Source: Flavobacterium sp. CG_23.5 (GTDB lineage: Bacteria > Bacteroidota > Bacteroidia > Flavobacteriales > Flavobacteriaceae). From it: 64,000 nt of DNA. Position 1 is the stretch's first letter, and each line of letters opens with the position of its first letter. A program made the translations under genes and the position numbers. Below are positions 1-7,908 of this stretch, piece after piece. Location: contig NZ_JAGGNA010000001.1 of the NCBI RefSeq assembly GCF_017875765.1, positions 186,001-250,000 of the forward strand, read 5' to 3'. The notes under the pieces are model-generated. The model saw nothing but the letters and a program-made list of their open reading frames with translations. It was not told the origin of the DNA and did not search any database.

Positions 1-1349
1 ACAGAATGCTAAATGAAGTAGAGAAAATAATAATAAAAATTCCTGAAGTAGAAGCTTATAGCCGCCGAACAGGAACTCAAATGGGTTTTTTTATTACGGA
101 ACCCAATCGTGGTGATTACTTGATTCAATTAAAAAAAGATCGAAATAAAACCAGCAACGATGTGATTGATGAAATCAGACAAAAAGTAGAAGCTACTCAG
201 CCCGCTTTGCGTATTGATTTTGGTCAGGTAATAGGGGATATGTTGGGAGATTTAATGAGTTCTGTTTCGCCAATTGAAGTGAAAATTTACGGAAGCAATC
301 AGCAAGAACTACAAAAAATAGCTAAAAGAGTAAATAGTATTGTAGAAAAAGTAAAAGGAACTGCAGATGTTTTTGACGGAATTATTTTGGCTGGACCAGC
401 AATTAATATCCAACCCAATTATTCGCAATTGGCACAATACGGAATTACGCCAACTGATTTACAATTTCAGATGCAAACAGCACTTGAAGGAAATGTAGTG
501 GGTAGTTTGTTAGAAAATGAACAAACAACGCCGATTAGATTAATTTATTCGAATTCTAAAAATAGAAGTTTAGAAGATATTAAGAAACTGCAATTATTTT
601 TGCCCACCGGACAAGCGGTGCCTATTTCAAGTCTGGTTACTATTTCAGTTCAAAAAGGAGTTGCAGAAATTGAAAGAGAGAATTTGCAGATGATGAGCGT
701 CGTGACCGGAAGATTGGATAACCGGGATTTGGGAAGCGTAATGCAAGAAATTCAAAAGAAAGTGAGCAGTGAGATTCACCTTCCAACTGGATATTATATT
801 GAATATGCAGGAGCTTACAAAGATCAACAACAATCTTTCAAAGAATTATTGATGATTTTAATTGCGTCCTCATTATTGGTTTTTGGTGTGATTTTATTTT
901 TATTCAGAGATTTTAGAGTAGCATTAGTGATTCTTTTAATTTCCGTTTTAGGGATTTCAGGGAGTTATATTTTACTTTTTATAACAAACACACCATTGAA
1001 CGTAGGAAGCTATACTGGAATTATTATGATAGTAGGTATCATTAGCGAAAATGCCATATTTACTTTTCTTCAATTTAGGGAAACTTTTAAATTGACCAGA
1101 AATGTGAATGAGTCTATAATTTATTCTATTTCCACTAGATTACGACCTAAATTAATGACAGCATTAGGCGCTATTATTGCTTTGTTGCCATTAGCCATAG
1201 GAATTGGAACTGGTTCTGAGTTGCATCAACCCCTTGCAATAGCAGTAATTGGTGGTTTTTTAATAGCCATGCCGTTATTATTAATTGTATTGCCAAGTTT
1301 ATTGTGTTTAGTATATAAAAATGAAAAGCATTTTACACATTTTAATTAA
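1..1349 (+). CDS. Efflux RND transporter permease, C-terminal half (5' cut by window)
   Basis: Inner-membrane proton-driven pump of the RND superfamily (CusA/CzcA/AcrB-like), which exports metals or drugs with a membrane-fusion protein and an outer-membrane channel. About 448 residues are visible, with the frame open to the left edge. A porter-domain part comes first. From about residue 280 there is a block of hydrophobic helices, and the stretch around GIIMIVGIISENAIFTF corresponds to the conserved transmembrane helix 11 region of RND pumps. The partner genes would lie to the left, outside the window, so the substrate cannot be told. The protein ends normally at a stop codon. Family assignment is firm, subfamily is not. 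Confidence 0.9.
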   Translation, partial: RMLNEVEKIIIKIPEVEAYSRRTGTQMGFFITEPNRGDYLIQLKKDRNKTSNDVIDEIRQKVEATQPALRIDFGQVIGDMLGDLMSSVSPIEVKIYGSNQQELQKIAKRVNSIVEKVKGTADVFDGIILAGPAINIQPNYSQLAQYGITPTDLQFQMQTALEGNVVGSLLENEQTTPIRLIYSNSKNRSLEDIKKLQLFLPTGQAVPISSLVTISVQKGVAEIERENLQMMSVVTGRLDNRDLGSVMQEIQKKVSSEIHLPTGYYIEYAGAYKDQQQSFKELLMILIASSLLVFGVILFLFRDFRVALVILLISVLGISGSYILLFITNTPLNVGSYTGIIMIVGIISENAIFTFLQFRETFKLTRNVNESIIYSISTRLRPKLMTALGAIIALLPLAIGIGTGSELHQPLAIAVIGGFLIAMPLLLIVLPSLLCLVYKNEKHFTHFN

Positions 1350-1473
1350 TGGACTAATCGTTCAAAACTATTTATGATATCTTGAACTGAAATAGCGATA
1401 TACAAAAACAGGTGCCAATAGTAGATAATTTTTCACTTAACAAGTGCTTTCAACAAAGTGATAAATCGCTGGC

Positions 1474-2766
1474 TTAAACCGATAACCACAAGTTGCGGTA
1501 CACTCGCTTTTTATCATAATCATCGGCTTGCTTCTCGACATTGAAGTACCGATTTCCTCTTGGATCATTACCAACTCCAGCGATATATGCCCAATTTCCC
1601 CAATTGCTGCACACATCATAATCAATCAATTGTTGTTCGAAATACGCTGCGCCATAACGCCAATCTAACTCTAATTCGTTACAAAAATAACTGGCAACAT
1701 TTTGTCGTCCTCGATTACTCATAAAGCCAGTAAGCTTCAATTCAATCATATTAGCATCAATAAAATCATTCCCTGTTTTACCCTCTGTCCATTTTTGTAA
1801 TAGTTCTAAATTTATTGCTTTTGATTCTAATTTAGGTGTTTGAATTCCATTGAGCAAGAAATATTGCTGTTGGTGTTTTTTCATCATAAAACGAAAGTAG
1901 TCACGCCATAATAACTCAAAAACCAACCAATAGGTGGAGTCATTGGCTTCAAACTGCGTTTCGTATTTTTTTAGTTCTTGATAGATAAATCTTGGCGAAA
2001 TACAACCCATAGCCAACCACGCAGAAAATTTAGACGAATAATCAGCACCGACCATTTGGTTTCTGGTTTCTTTATAGTTTGAAATGCATTTAGATTTATA
2101 AAAATAATGATTCAAACGCTTTATTGCTGCGGATTCTCCACCTTTAAAACGGATTGCAGCTCTTTTGTCGATTGGTGTAAACTTCAAATTTAATGCTTGT
2201 AAAGAAGGTAAATTTAAAGACTTAATTTCTGGTGATTCAATGTGAGTTGGTGCCTCAAAAACTGTTCGAATCACTGCTTCTTTCTCGATTTTCTTTCTGA
2301 AATTGGTAAAGACCTCTGGAATATCTTTAATGGAAAAAGGTAAATCTTCTGCATGATACAAAGTGCTGGTGCTATATGTTTCTAGTTCGCATCGCACTTT
2401 GAAAAGTTCGGTTTGAACTAATAACTCTGTCTGTTTTTCTTCATAACAAACTTCTCTTTTTGCAAAAACTGTGGTTGCTTTGTATTGCTTAATCAGTTTA
2501 GGAATTTCAATTTCTGGTTTGCCATGAACTATCAGCAATCCTGAACCAATTGCTCTCAAATTTGAATCTAAGTTAATAAGAGATTCCATCAAAAATTGCG
2601 CTCTGAAACTTCCTGTTTTTTTAAATCCAAAATCAGTTGTTTCAAAATGGGATTCATCAAAACAATACACTGGAATAATGCTATCACTGTGCGAAATCGC
2701 TTTTACCAAGGTTTCATTATCGTGTAAACGTAAATCGGTTTTAAACCAAACTAATGCAGTTTTCAT
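1474..2766 (-). CDS. DASH-family cryptochrome
   Basis: Flavoprotein of the cryptochrome/photolyase superfamily, DASH clade; members repair cyclobutane dimers mainly in single-stranded DNA and may also signal blue light. The 430-residue product starts MKTALVWFKTDLRLHDN, the usual photolyase N-terminus. The FAD-binding C-terminal half shows SSKFSAWLAMGCISPR (244-259), SNRGRQNVASYF (350-361) and SNWGNW (387-392), all typical of DASH proteins. The ATG at 2766 is preferred over an upstream in-frame start at 2844, because it begins the Rossmann domain and overlaps the stop of the upstream gene by four bases (ATGA), implying translational coupling. It is the last gene of the photolyase operon. Confidence 0.93.
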   Translation of the reverse strand: MKTALVWFKTDLRLHDNETLVKAISHSDSIIPVYCFDESHFETTDFGFKKTGSFRAQFLMESLINLDSNLRAIGSGLLIVHGKPEIEIPKLIKQYKATTVFAKREVCYEEKQTELLVQTELFKVRCELETYSTSTLYHAEDLPFSIKDIPEVFTNFRKKIEKEAVIRTVFEAPTHIESPEIKSLNLPSLQALNLKFTPIDKRAAIRFKGGESAAIKRLNHYFYKSKCISNYKETRNQMVGADYSSKFSAWLAMGCISPRFIYQELKKYETQFEANDSTYWLVFELLWRDYFRFMMKKHQQQYFLLNGIQTPKLESKAINLELLQKWTEGKTGNDFIDANMIELKLTGFMSNRGRQNVASYFCNELELDWRYGAAYFEQQLIDYDVCSNWGNWAYIAGVGNDPRGNRYFNVEKQADDYDKKRVYRNLWLSV

Positions 2767-4298
2767 AATGTGTTTATGTTTTTTAAATAATAATCGGCTT
2801 GTTCTAATAAGGCAACTTTTGCTTCTGGCTTCATTTTTCTCCAAATGTTATACATCATTCCAATTCTAGGATTTTTACCTAATTTATCTTCATTCTGGTC
2901 ATAAAAATTCCAATATAAACTATTGAACGGACATGATTTTTCTCCAGTTTTAATTTCCTTTTTATAAAAACAACTTCCGCAATAATGACTCATTTTATCG
3001 ATATAAGCTGCTGAACTTACATACGGTTTTGTACCTACAATTCCGCCATCGGCAAATTGACTCATACCGCGAGTATTGGTAATTTCAACCCATTCAATCG
3101 CGTCAATATAGATTCCCAAATACCAAGCATCTATTTCGTCTGGATGAATTCCGGCTAAAAGCGCAAAATTTCCTGTGATCATCAATCGCTGAATGTGATG
3201 CGCATAAGCAAAGTTTAAGGATTGATTTATAGCATCTTTGAGACAATTCATTTTTGTTTTTCCCGTCCAAAACCAATCCGGTAATTTTTCCTGATTGTTG
3301 AAAAAATTCATCGTGGCATACTCGGGCATTTTGAGCCAATAAATTCCTCTCATGTACTCACGCCATCCAATTATTTGTCGCACAAAACCCTCTAGTTGAT
3401 TGTATTCAATTTCGTCAGGTCGTTTTTCCCATTCTTTTATGGCGCTATCAATAACTTCTTGTGGTGAAATCATTTTTAAATTCATAGAAAATGAAATTCG
3501 AGCATGGTATAAAGACCATTCGTTTGGCGACATAGCGTCTTGATAACTTCCAAATAAAGGCAAACATTCAACAAGAAAAAAATCTAATAATTCTAAGGAT
3601 TGTTTTCGGTTAATTGGCCAAACAAAACTAGCTTCGTCAATATTCCCGATTGTTTTAATATCGGTTTTCTTAATTTGATTTAAAATTTCACGAACATCAT
3701 TGTTAAAAACTAACGGTGGTGTAGCTTTATGATTTTTGGGTAGTTTTTTACGGTTTTCACTATCATAATTCCATTTTCCTGTTAGTGGTTTATCGCCTTC
3801 CATCAAGACTTCATGCTTTTTTCGGAGCATACGATAAAAACTTTCCATCAAAAAGGTTTTCTTTCCTTCAAAAAAATCACCTAATTCATTTCGGGTAGTA
3901 AAAAAATGTTCCGAATCAAACACTGTATTTGAGATCGAGATTGATTGGCAAAGGTTTTTTAAACAAACATCAACTCTATATTCGTCTGGAAGTTGGTATT
4001 CAAAATGAGTGAAATTGTGCTTTGAAACTAGATTTTGTATGTTTTTTTCAAATGATTGCAAGTTATTTTCATCATTTAAATGAATATAAATCACTTGGTG
4101 ATTGTTTGATTTTAATTCCAAATAAAAAGATTGCATTGCCGAGAAGAAACCAACTATTTTCTGAATGTGATGCGTTGCATAATCAGTTTCAGAACGAATT
4201 TCCATCATCACATAAGTAACCGAATCATCTACGGATTTAAACCAGGAGTGATTGCTGTTGAGTTGATCGCCAAGAATTAATCGTACCGTTTTGTTCAT
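2763..4298 (-). CDS. Iron-sulfur bacterial cryptochrome/photolyase (FeS-BCP, PhrB-like)
   Basis: Member of the deoxyribodipyrimidine photolyase-related family (FeS-BCP or CryB/PhrB group), whose studied members repair (6-4) photoproducts and carry FAD, a lumazine antenna and a [4Fe-4S] cluster. The product is 511 residues from the ATG at 4298. Four cysteines match the cluster ligands of Agrobacterium PhrB in order and spacing: C352, C440, C443 and C456 here against 350, 438, 441 and 454 there. The N-terminus KTVRLILGDQLN is typical. An upstream in-frame GTG at 4325 would overlap the DUF2256 gene and is less likely. The stop overlaps the start of the DASH gene. Substrate is inferred from family, not shown. 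Confidence 0.93.
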   Translation of the reverse strand: MNKTVRLILGDQLNSNHSWFKSVDDSVTYVMMEIRSETDYATHHIQKIVGFFSAMQSFYLELKSNNHQVIYIHLNDENNLQSFEKNIQNLVSKHNFTHFEYQLPDEYRVDVCLKNLCQSISISNTVFDSEHFFTTRNELGDFFEGKKTFLMESFYRMLRKKHEVLMEGDKPLTGKWNYDSENRKKLPKNHKATPPLVFNNDVREILNQIKKTDIKTIGNIDEASFVWPINRKQSLELLDFFLVECLPLFGSYQDAMSPNEWSLYHARISFSMNLKMISPQEVIDSAIKEWEKRPDEIEYNQLEGFVRQIIGWREYMRGIYWLKMPEYATMNFFNNQEKLPDWFWTGKTKMNCLKDAINQSLNFAYAHHIQRLMITGNFALLAGIHPDEIDAWYLGIYIDAIEWVEITNTRGMSQFADGGIVGTKPYVSSAAYIDKMSHYCGSCFYKKEIKTGEKSCPFNSLYWNFYDQNEDKLGKNPRIGMMYNIWRKMKPEAKVALLEQADYYLKNINTL

Positions 4299-4299
4299 T

Positions 4300-4437
4300 T
4301 TATTTGTTGCTTCTGCATTTATCACTGCAATATTTTACTTCGTCCCACACTTTTTCCCATTTTTTGCGCCAAGCAAAAGGTTTGTTGCAAACGATACACG
4401 TTTTTGTTGGTAGGTTTTGCTTTTTTACACCTTTCAT
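4300..4437 (-). CDS. Small DUF2256 cysteine-rich protein (45 aa)
   Basis: A 45-residue protein read directly from the minus strand. It starts [20 protein letters not shown] and continues [21 protein letters not shown], ending RSNK. The paired motifs CxxC (C14, C17) and CxxxC (C37, C41) around a Trp/Lys-rich middle are the hallmark of DUF2256, which looks like a small metal-binding ribbon. It sits four bases after the DUF2071 stop, and its own stop is one base before the ATG of the FeS-type photolyase, so it is surely cotranscribed. The function of DUF2256 is unknown to me. Its position suggests a partner of the iron-sulfur photolyase, which is inference. Confidence 0.88.
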   Translation of the reverse strand: MKGVKKQNLPTKTCIVCNKPFAWRKKWEKVWDEVKYCSDKCRSNK

Positions 4438-4441
4438 TTGT

Positions 4442-5155
4442 TTAGATTTTATTTCTTTTCCAATTGATTTCAATAGCAGAACCTTCGGCTAAAAATATAG
4501 ATTCGGGTTGTGTTTTATCTAAAACAGCAAAATCTTTTCCGTACATGGTTTCAAAATCGCAATCTATTTTATACGCTACGATTTCATTAATTAGCCAACT
4601 AGGATGCGCAATTTGATATTCTTCTGTAATCGTGTTATTGAATTTTGTGTAACCATAATAATGTTCAAAAATGAAGCTTTCAAAACTACTTTTCTCCATT
4701 GTCTTTTTCTCTTTCAACGCTGATAACGCGATACTATTCCACTTCTTATTAACCAGCCATTCGTATTTTATTTCTTTTTGTTCCTTGGCAAAATCCCAGC
4801 TATGTCGTGTTGGTATAGTTGTATAATGTTCTTTATACAACGCATTTGCTAACCACGCAACGGCTTTATATGGAACGGTTTCGTTTATAAAAACAACACC
4901 TCGCCTGGTTTTATTCCCCACTTTCCTAGAAACATAAAACCGTAAATTAATTTCTTCAAAAGTTCCGAATCTATATATTGGGACATTAAATATTTTAGTG
5001 TTTTTAAACATAAACCCGACTAAACTAACATAAGCTTTGTCATTATATAAATCTATTGTCACGCCTTTTGGTAAATATTTGGACAGAATTGCTGTAGATA
5101 TTTCATAATTTGCCATTACAATATTTTCCCAATTGGCTTTTAAAAACACACTCAT
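4442..5155 (-). CDS. DUF2071 (YqjF-like) protein
   Basis: A 237-residue soluble protein of the DUF2071/YqjF family (function unknown; a fold related to acetoacetate decarboxylase has been proposed for the family). Visible family-like segments are the N-terminal [15 protein letters not shown] and [21 protein letters not shown], followed by [16 protein letters not shown] and [10 protein letters not shown]. No signal peptide or membrane segment is seen. Its ATG overlaps the stop of the upstream photolyase-like gene (ATGA), and its stop is four bases from the DUF2256 start, so it is an internal member of the photolyase operon. Its tie to light repair rests on gene order only. Confidence 0.87.
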   Translation of the reverse strand: MSVFLKANWENIVMANYEISTAILSKYLPKGVTIDLYNDKAYVSLVGFMFKNTKIFNVPIYRFGTFEEINLRFYVSRKVGNKTRRGVVFINETVPYKAVAWLANALYKEHYTTIPTRHSWDFAKEQKEIKYEWLVNKKWNSIALSALKEKKTMEKSSFESFIFEHYYGYTKFNNTITEEYQIAHPSWLINEIVAYKIDCDFETMYGKDFAVLDKTQPESIFLAEGSAIEINWKRNKI

Positions 5156-6657
5156 TTTAATTTCTTTTTTATTTGTTTACTTCTGGAAACAGCTTTCGAG
5201 CTATTTACATGTTTTGCTAAAATTCGTTTTCCTTCTTCTTTGACATCGTCCTGCTTGCGAAAACTCCATACAATATCACTTGCCTGTTTTCTAGTTTCTT
5301 CAATATTTACGATTGGTTGCGGATAATCTTTACCTATTTCACAATTATAAAATTGTTGTTCAATGGCGTTCAATTTCCAAGGTTCGTGAATTAATGCTAC
5401 TGGAATTTCAGCTAATTCAGGCAACCATTGTTTTATGAAAATACCTTCTGAATCATGTTCTTCTGAATTTTTTATAGGACTGTAAATCCGAATGGTATTA
5501 ATTCCCGTAGTTCCGGATTGCATTTGTAATTGAGGATAATGAATTCCAGGTTCATAATCTAAAAACTGTCTTGCCAGAAAGTGTAATTCGCGCCAATCTT
5601 GCCACAAATTGAAAGTAAAAAACGAAACCACCATAGCTCGCATTCTAAAATTAAGATAACCCGTTGTGACCACACAGCGCATACAAGCATCCACAATTGG
5701 AATACCCGTTTTGCCTTCTTGCCACGCTTTTATGTAAACTTCATTTTTAGGTTTCACTAATGAATCGTAGGCTTTGTTGATATTTTCAAATTCCATTCGG
5801 CATTCATCTTCAAATTTTTGAATAAAATGACAATGCCAATGCAATCGAGAAACAAAATTTAGTATCGCTCTTTTGTTGGACGAATTTTCATAATGCTGAT
5901 TGGTATATTGGTAAATCATTCGCATGCTGATGTTTCCATAAGTCAAATAAGGTGACAATCTGCTGCACCCTTTTCTACTTAAACTAGGTTTGGAAATGTG
6001 TTTGCTGTAATTTACATAACGTTCCTTCACAAAACTGTCTAAATAGCGCCACGCCCAATGTTCGCCACCATGCTGAAAGTTCTTATTGCGAGTAGTAATT
6101 GCTTTTGGAAGTTCTTTTCCTTTGAATTTTGCATAAAAATCAGTTGCTAAAGTTTCAATTTTTAGAGAATTTATTTCGAAATTTAACGGAGTAGCGCGCA
6201 TTACATTTTCCCAACGCTTATCCCAATCGCTTCTGGATTTTAATTTCCGAATCACACCGTGCATTTGAGATTGTTTCCAATGAATCATATTTTTATCAAA
6301 AAAAGATTGCATAGTGATATCTCTATCGAAAGTAATTTTGTTGCCAATTTCTTGATGTGAAAAAACCGTTTTTACATCATAAACATTTAGTAATTCCTGA
6401 AAAACGGATTGCACCTCGTTGTGAAAATAGTAAATTTCAGTAGAGGCAGACTTTAATTTAGACTGCATTTCTTGTAATGATTCATAGACAAATCGCCAAT
6501 GACGCTCATCAGAATCATCATAAGACATCACTGATGGTTCAAAAAAACAAACTAAAAGAATGGGAATGTTTTCTTGTTGTGCCATAAAAAGTGGTTCGTG
6601 ATCTGTAAAACGCAAATCACGTTTGAACCAAACAATATTTATAGCTTTTTTATTCAA
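5152..6657 (-). CDS. Divergent cryptochrome/photolyase-family protein
   Basis: First gene of the photolyase operon; 501 residues. The N-terminal Rossmann domain ([18 protein letters not shown], residues 6-23) and the C-terminal FAD domain ([12 protein letters not shown] 233-244, [16 protein letters not shown] 312-327) place it in the cryptochrome/photolyase superfamily. It departs from classical class I enzymes in the flavin pocket. Where those have an Asn-rich loop followed by a WQW motif, this protein has [15 protein letters not shown] (368-382), so the FAD-proximal tryptophan appears to be missing, while the [10 protein letters not shown] segment keeps Trp. The C-terminus is Lys/Arg-rich (KQIKKKLK). 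It may be a separate photolyase clade or a photoreceptor; substrate unknown. Confidence 0.9.
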   Translation of the reverse strand: MNKKAINIVWFKRDLRFTDHEPLFMAQQENIPILLVCFFEPSVMSYDDSDERHWRFVYESLQEMQSKLKSASTEIYYFHNEVQSVFQELLNVYDVKTVFSHQEIGNKITFDRDITMQSFFDKNMIHWKQSQMHGVIRKLKSRSDWDKRWENVMRATPLNFEINSLKIETLATDFYAKFKGKELPKAITTRNKNFQHGGEHWAWRYLDSFVKERYVNYSKHISKPSLSRKGCSRLSPYLTYGNISMRMIYQYTNQHYENSSNKRAILNFVSRLHWHCHFIQKFEDECRMEFENINKAYDSLVKPKNEVYIKAWQEGKTGIPIVDACMRCVVTTGYLNFRMRAMVVSFFTFNLWQDWRELHFLARQFLDYEPGIHYPQLQMQSGTTGINTIRIYSPIKNSEEHDSEGIFIKQWLPELAEIPVALIHEPWKLNAIEQQFYNCEIGKDYPQPIVNIEETRKQASDIVWSFRKQDDVKEEGKRILAKHVNSSKAVSRSKQIKKKLK

Positions 6658-6921
6658 TTTTGAATTATTGATGTGATTTCTTTATCCGGTTTTTGTAATC
6701 TAATCGTTTTAATTGAAAGGTTTTATGAAAATTTTTTAAAACCTAAAAAGTGCTGATATTTGCTTTTCTTTATTTTTTCGAATCTATTTTTATTAGAAGT
6801 CCGAAGTAAAGAAACGCTTTTGAGTTGGGCGTAAGTATTATAAAATGAATACGATCTTGTCTTTCTAATTTTAAGAAAACAATAGTTTTAATGTATATTT
6901 TTTTGTTCTATTTTTGAATTT
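6658..6921. other. Intergenic spacer upstream of the photolyase operon
   Basis: 264 bases without a convincing reading frame. It must hold the promoter of the minus-strand photolyase operon and the end of the DUF2452 transcript, but I see no clear TAnnTTTG element and no strong hairpin with a T-run. Confidence 0.4.
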
Positions 6922-7341
6922 TTACGAAAAAATGATTTCTTTTTTGTTCAGTAGAATCCACTTTTTATCGCTGTTTAGTTTAAAAGTTCCTATATGTTCC
7001 TTATTCCATTCATTTGGACCAATTAATGAAAGAAAATTTATGCCGTCATCGCCTCTATATAAATGATAAATTTCGCCAACCACTGGTTCAAAAGAAAATT
7101 TAGAGTTGTAAACTAATTCATTCCACTCAAATTCTTCTATTAAATTTTGATACTGAAGTTTAAGCTCATTGAACTTACTTTCAAATTCTTTGTTTACATT
7201 ACTGATACCTCTACTTTTCCAAGAAACTACATCATCGATTCTAATTGCGGGCGCGCCAACACTTGTTGCATAAGGTAAAAGATTCGCATTATATCCTTGC
7301 TCTTCAGAATATACGATATTATCTGGTCTTTCTTTTTTCAT
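6922..7341 (-). CDS. DUF2452 domain protein
   Basis: A 139-residue cytoplasmic protein of the DUF2452 family, function unknown. Family-like segments are KKERPDNIVYSEEQGYNANL at the N-terminus, YATSVGAPAIRIDD, EFEWNELVYNSKFSFEPVVG and GEIYHLYRGDDG. The frame is open further upstream (to 7476), but the family normally begins just before the RPDNIV segment. The ATG at 7341 lies 19 bases after the stop of the DUF2805 gene, whereas the longer form would overlap that gene by more than 100 bases. It probably forms a two-gene operon with DUF2805, next to the photolyase island. Confidence 0.82.
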   Translation of the reverse strand: MKKERPDNIVYSEEQGYNANLLPYATSVGAPAIRIDDVVSWKSRGISNVNKEFESKFNELKLQYQNLIEEFEWNELVYNSKFSFEPVVGEIYHLYRGDDGINFLSLIGPNEWNKEHIGTFKLNSDKKWILLNKKEIIFS

Positions 7342-7360
7342 TATTGCTGAATAAATTTTA

Positions 7361-7651
7361 TTATCGCTTAGAAATTTTATTATTTGAGATTGCTCTTTGC
7401 ATATTGCATTTAAATCTGTCAATACCTTCAACGCGCTTGGCGAGGTGCTTCGTTTTGCAATTTTCAACTCGTTCACGCCATAATTTGTAGCTTCTAAATT
7501 TTAATTCTTTTTTCATTAAAGCCTTGACGTCGGCTTCTTTTAGTCCAAATTGAAAATAGATGGCTTCAAAAGGCGTTCGGTCTTCCCAAGCCATTTCGAT
7601 AATCCGATCTAGTGCTATTTCTGAAAGTTGAATTTCGGTAGTTGACTTCAT
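7361..7651 (-). CDS. DUF2805 / TIGR03643 family small protein
   Basis: A 96-residue protein matching the TIGR03643/DUF2805 family. It has a helix-rich N-terminus (IALDRIIEMAWEDRTPFEAI) that resembles a helix-turn-helix, then FGLKEADVKALMKKELKF, and a basic C-terminus (YKLWRERV...TKHLAKR). An earlier in-frame start exists at 7687, but the ATG at 7651 gives the usual family length. Function is unknown. From memory, family members often sit near photolyase genes, and here the gene precedes DUF2452 and the photolyase operon on the same strand. A small DNA-binding role is possible but unproven. Confidence 0.82.
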   Translation of the reverse strand: MKSTTEIQLSEIALDRIIEMAWEDRTPFEAIYFQFGLKEADVKALMKKELKFRSYKLWRERVENCKTKHLAKRVEGIDRFKCNMQRAISNNKISKR

Positions 7652-7816
7652 TATTTTGTTTAATCTTTTATTGATTTGATTCAACAAATTTAATGATTAA
7701 AAGTTTACGATGGTATATTCTTGATTTATATTTTGGAATAAAATATTTGAGGGAGATAAGATTGTCGATTTTGAATTTACTTTTGCTTTTTTTGATTAAT
7801 AGAAAACGTAGTAAAT

Positions 7817-7849
7817 GTATTCAGAAAAGAGAATTTCTTTTCTGAATAC
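7817..7849. repeat. Perfect intergenic hairpin
   Basis: GTATTCAGAAAAGA (7817-7830) and its exact reverse complement (7836-7849) flank a 5-base loop. It lies between the tamL stop and the DUF2805 start, both on the minus strand, so it may end the tamL transcript. There is no clean T-run on the minus-strand 3' side, so a classical terminator is not certain. Confidence 0.6.
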
Positions 7850-7908
7850 TAAATGTTTTTTGGTATATAGAATCTAAAAATACAACTATGTATCTATAGT
7901 TTTAAAAT

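Noticed and set aside
2678..2869. Plus-strand frame of 63 codons across the DASH/FeS-photolyase junction
   Set aside because: It lies opposite two strongly supported coding regions and has no family features.
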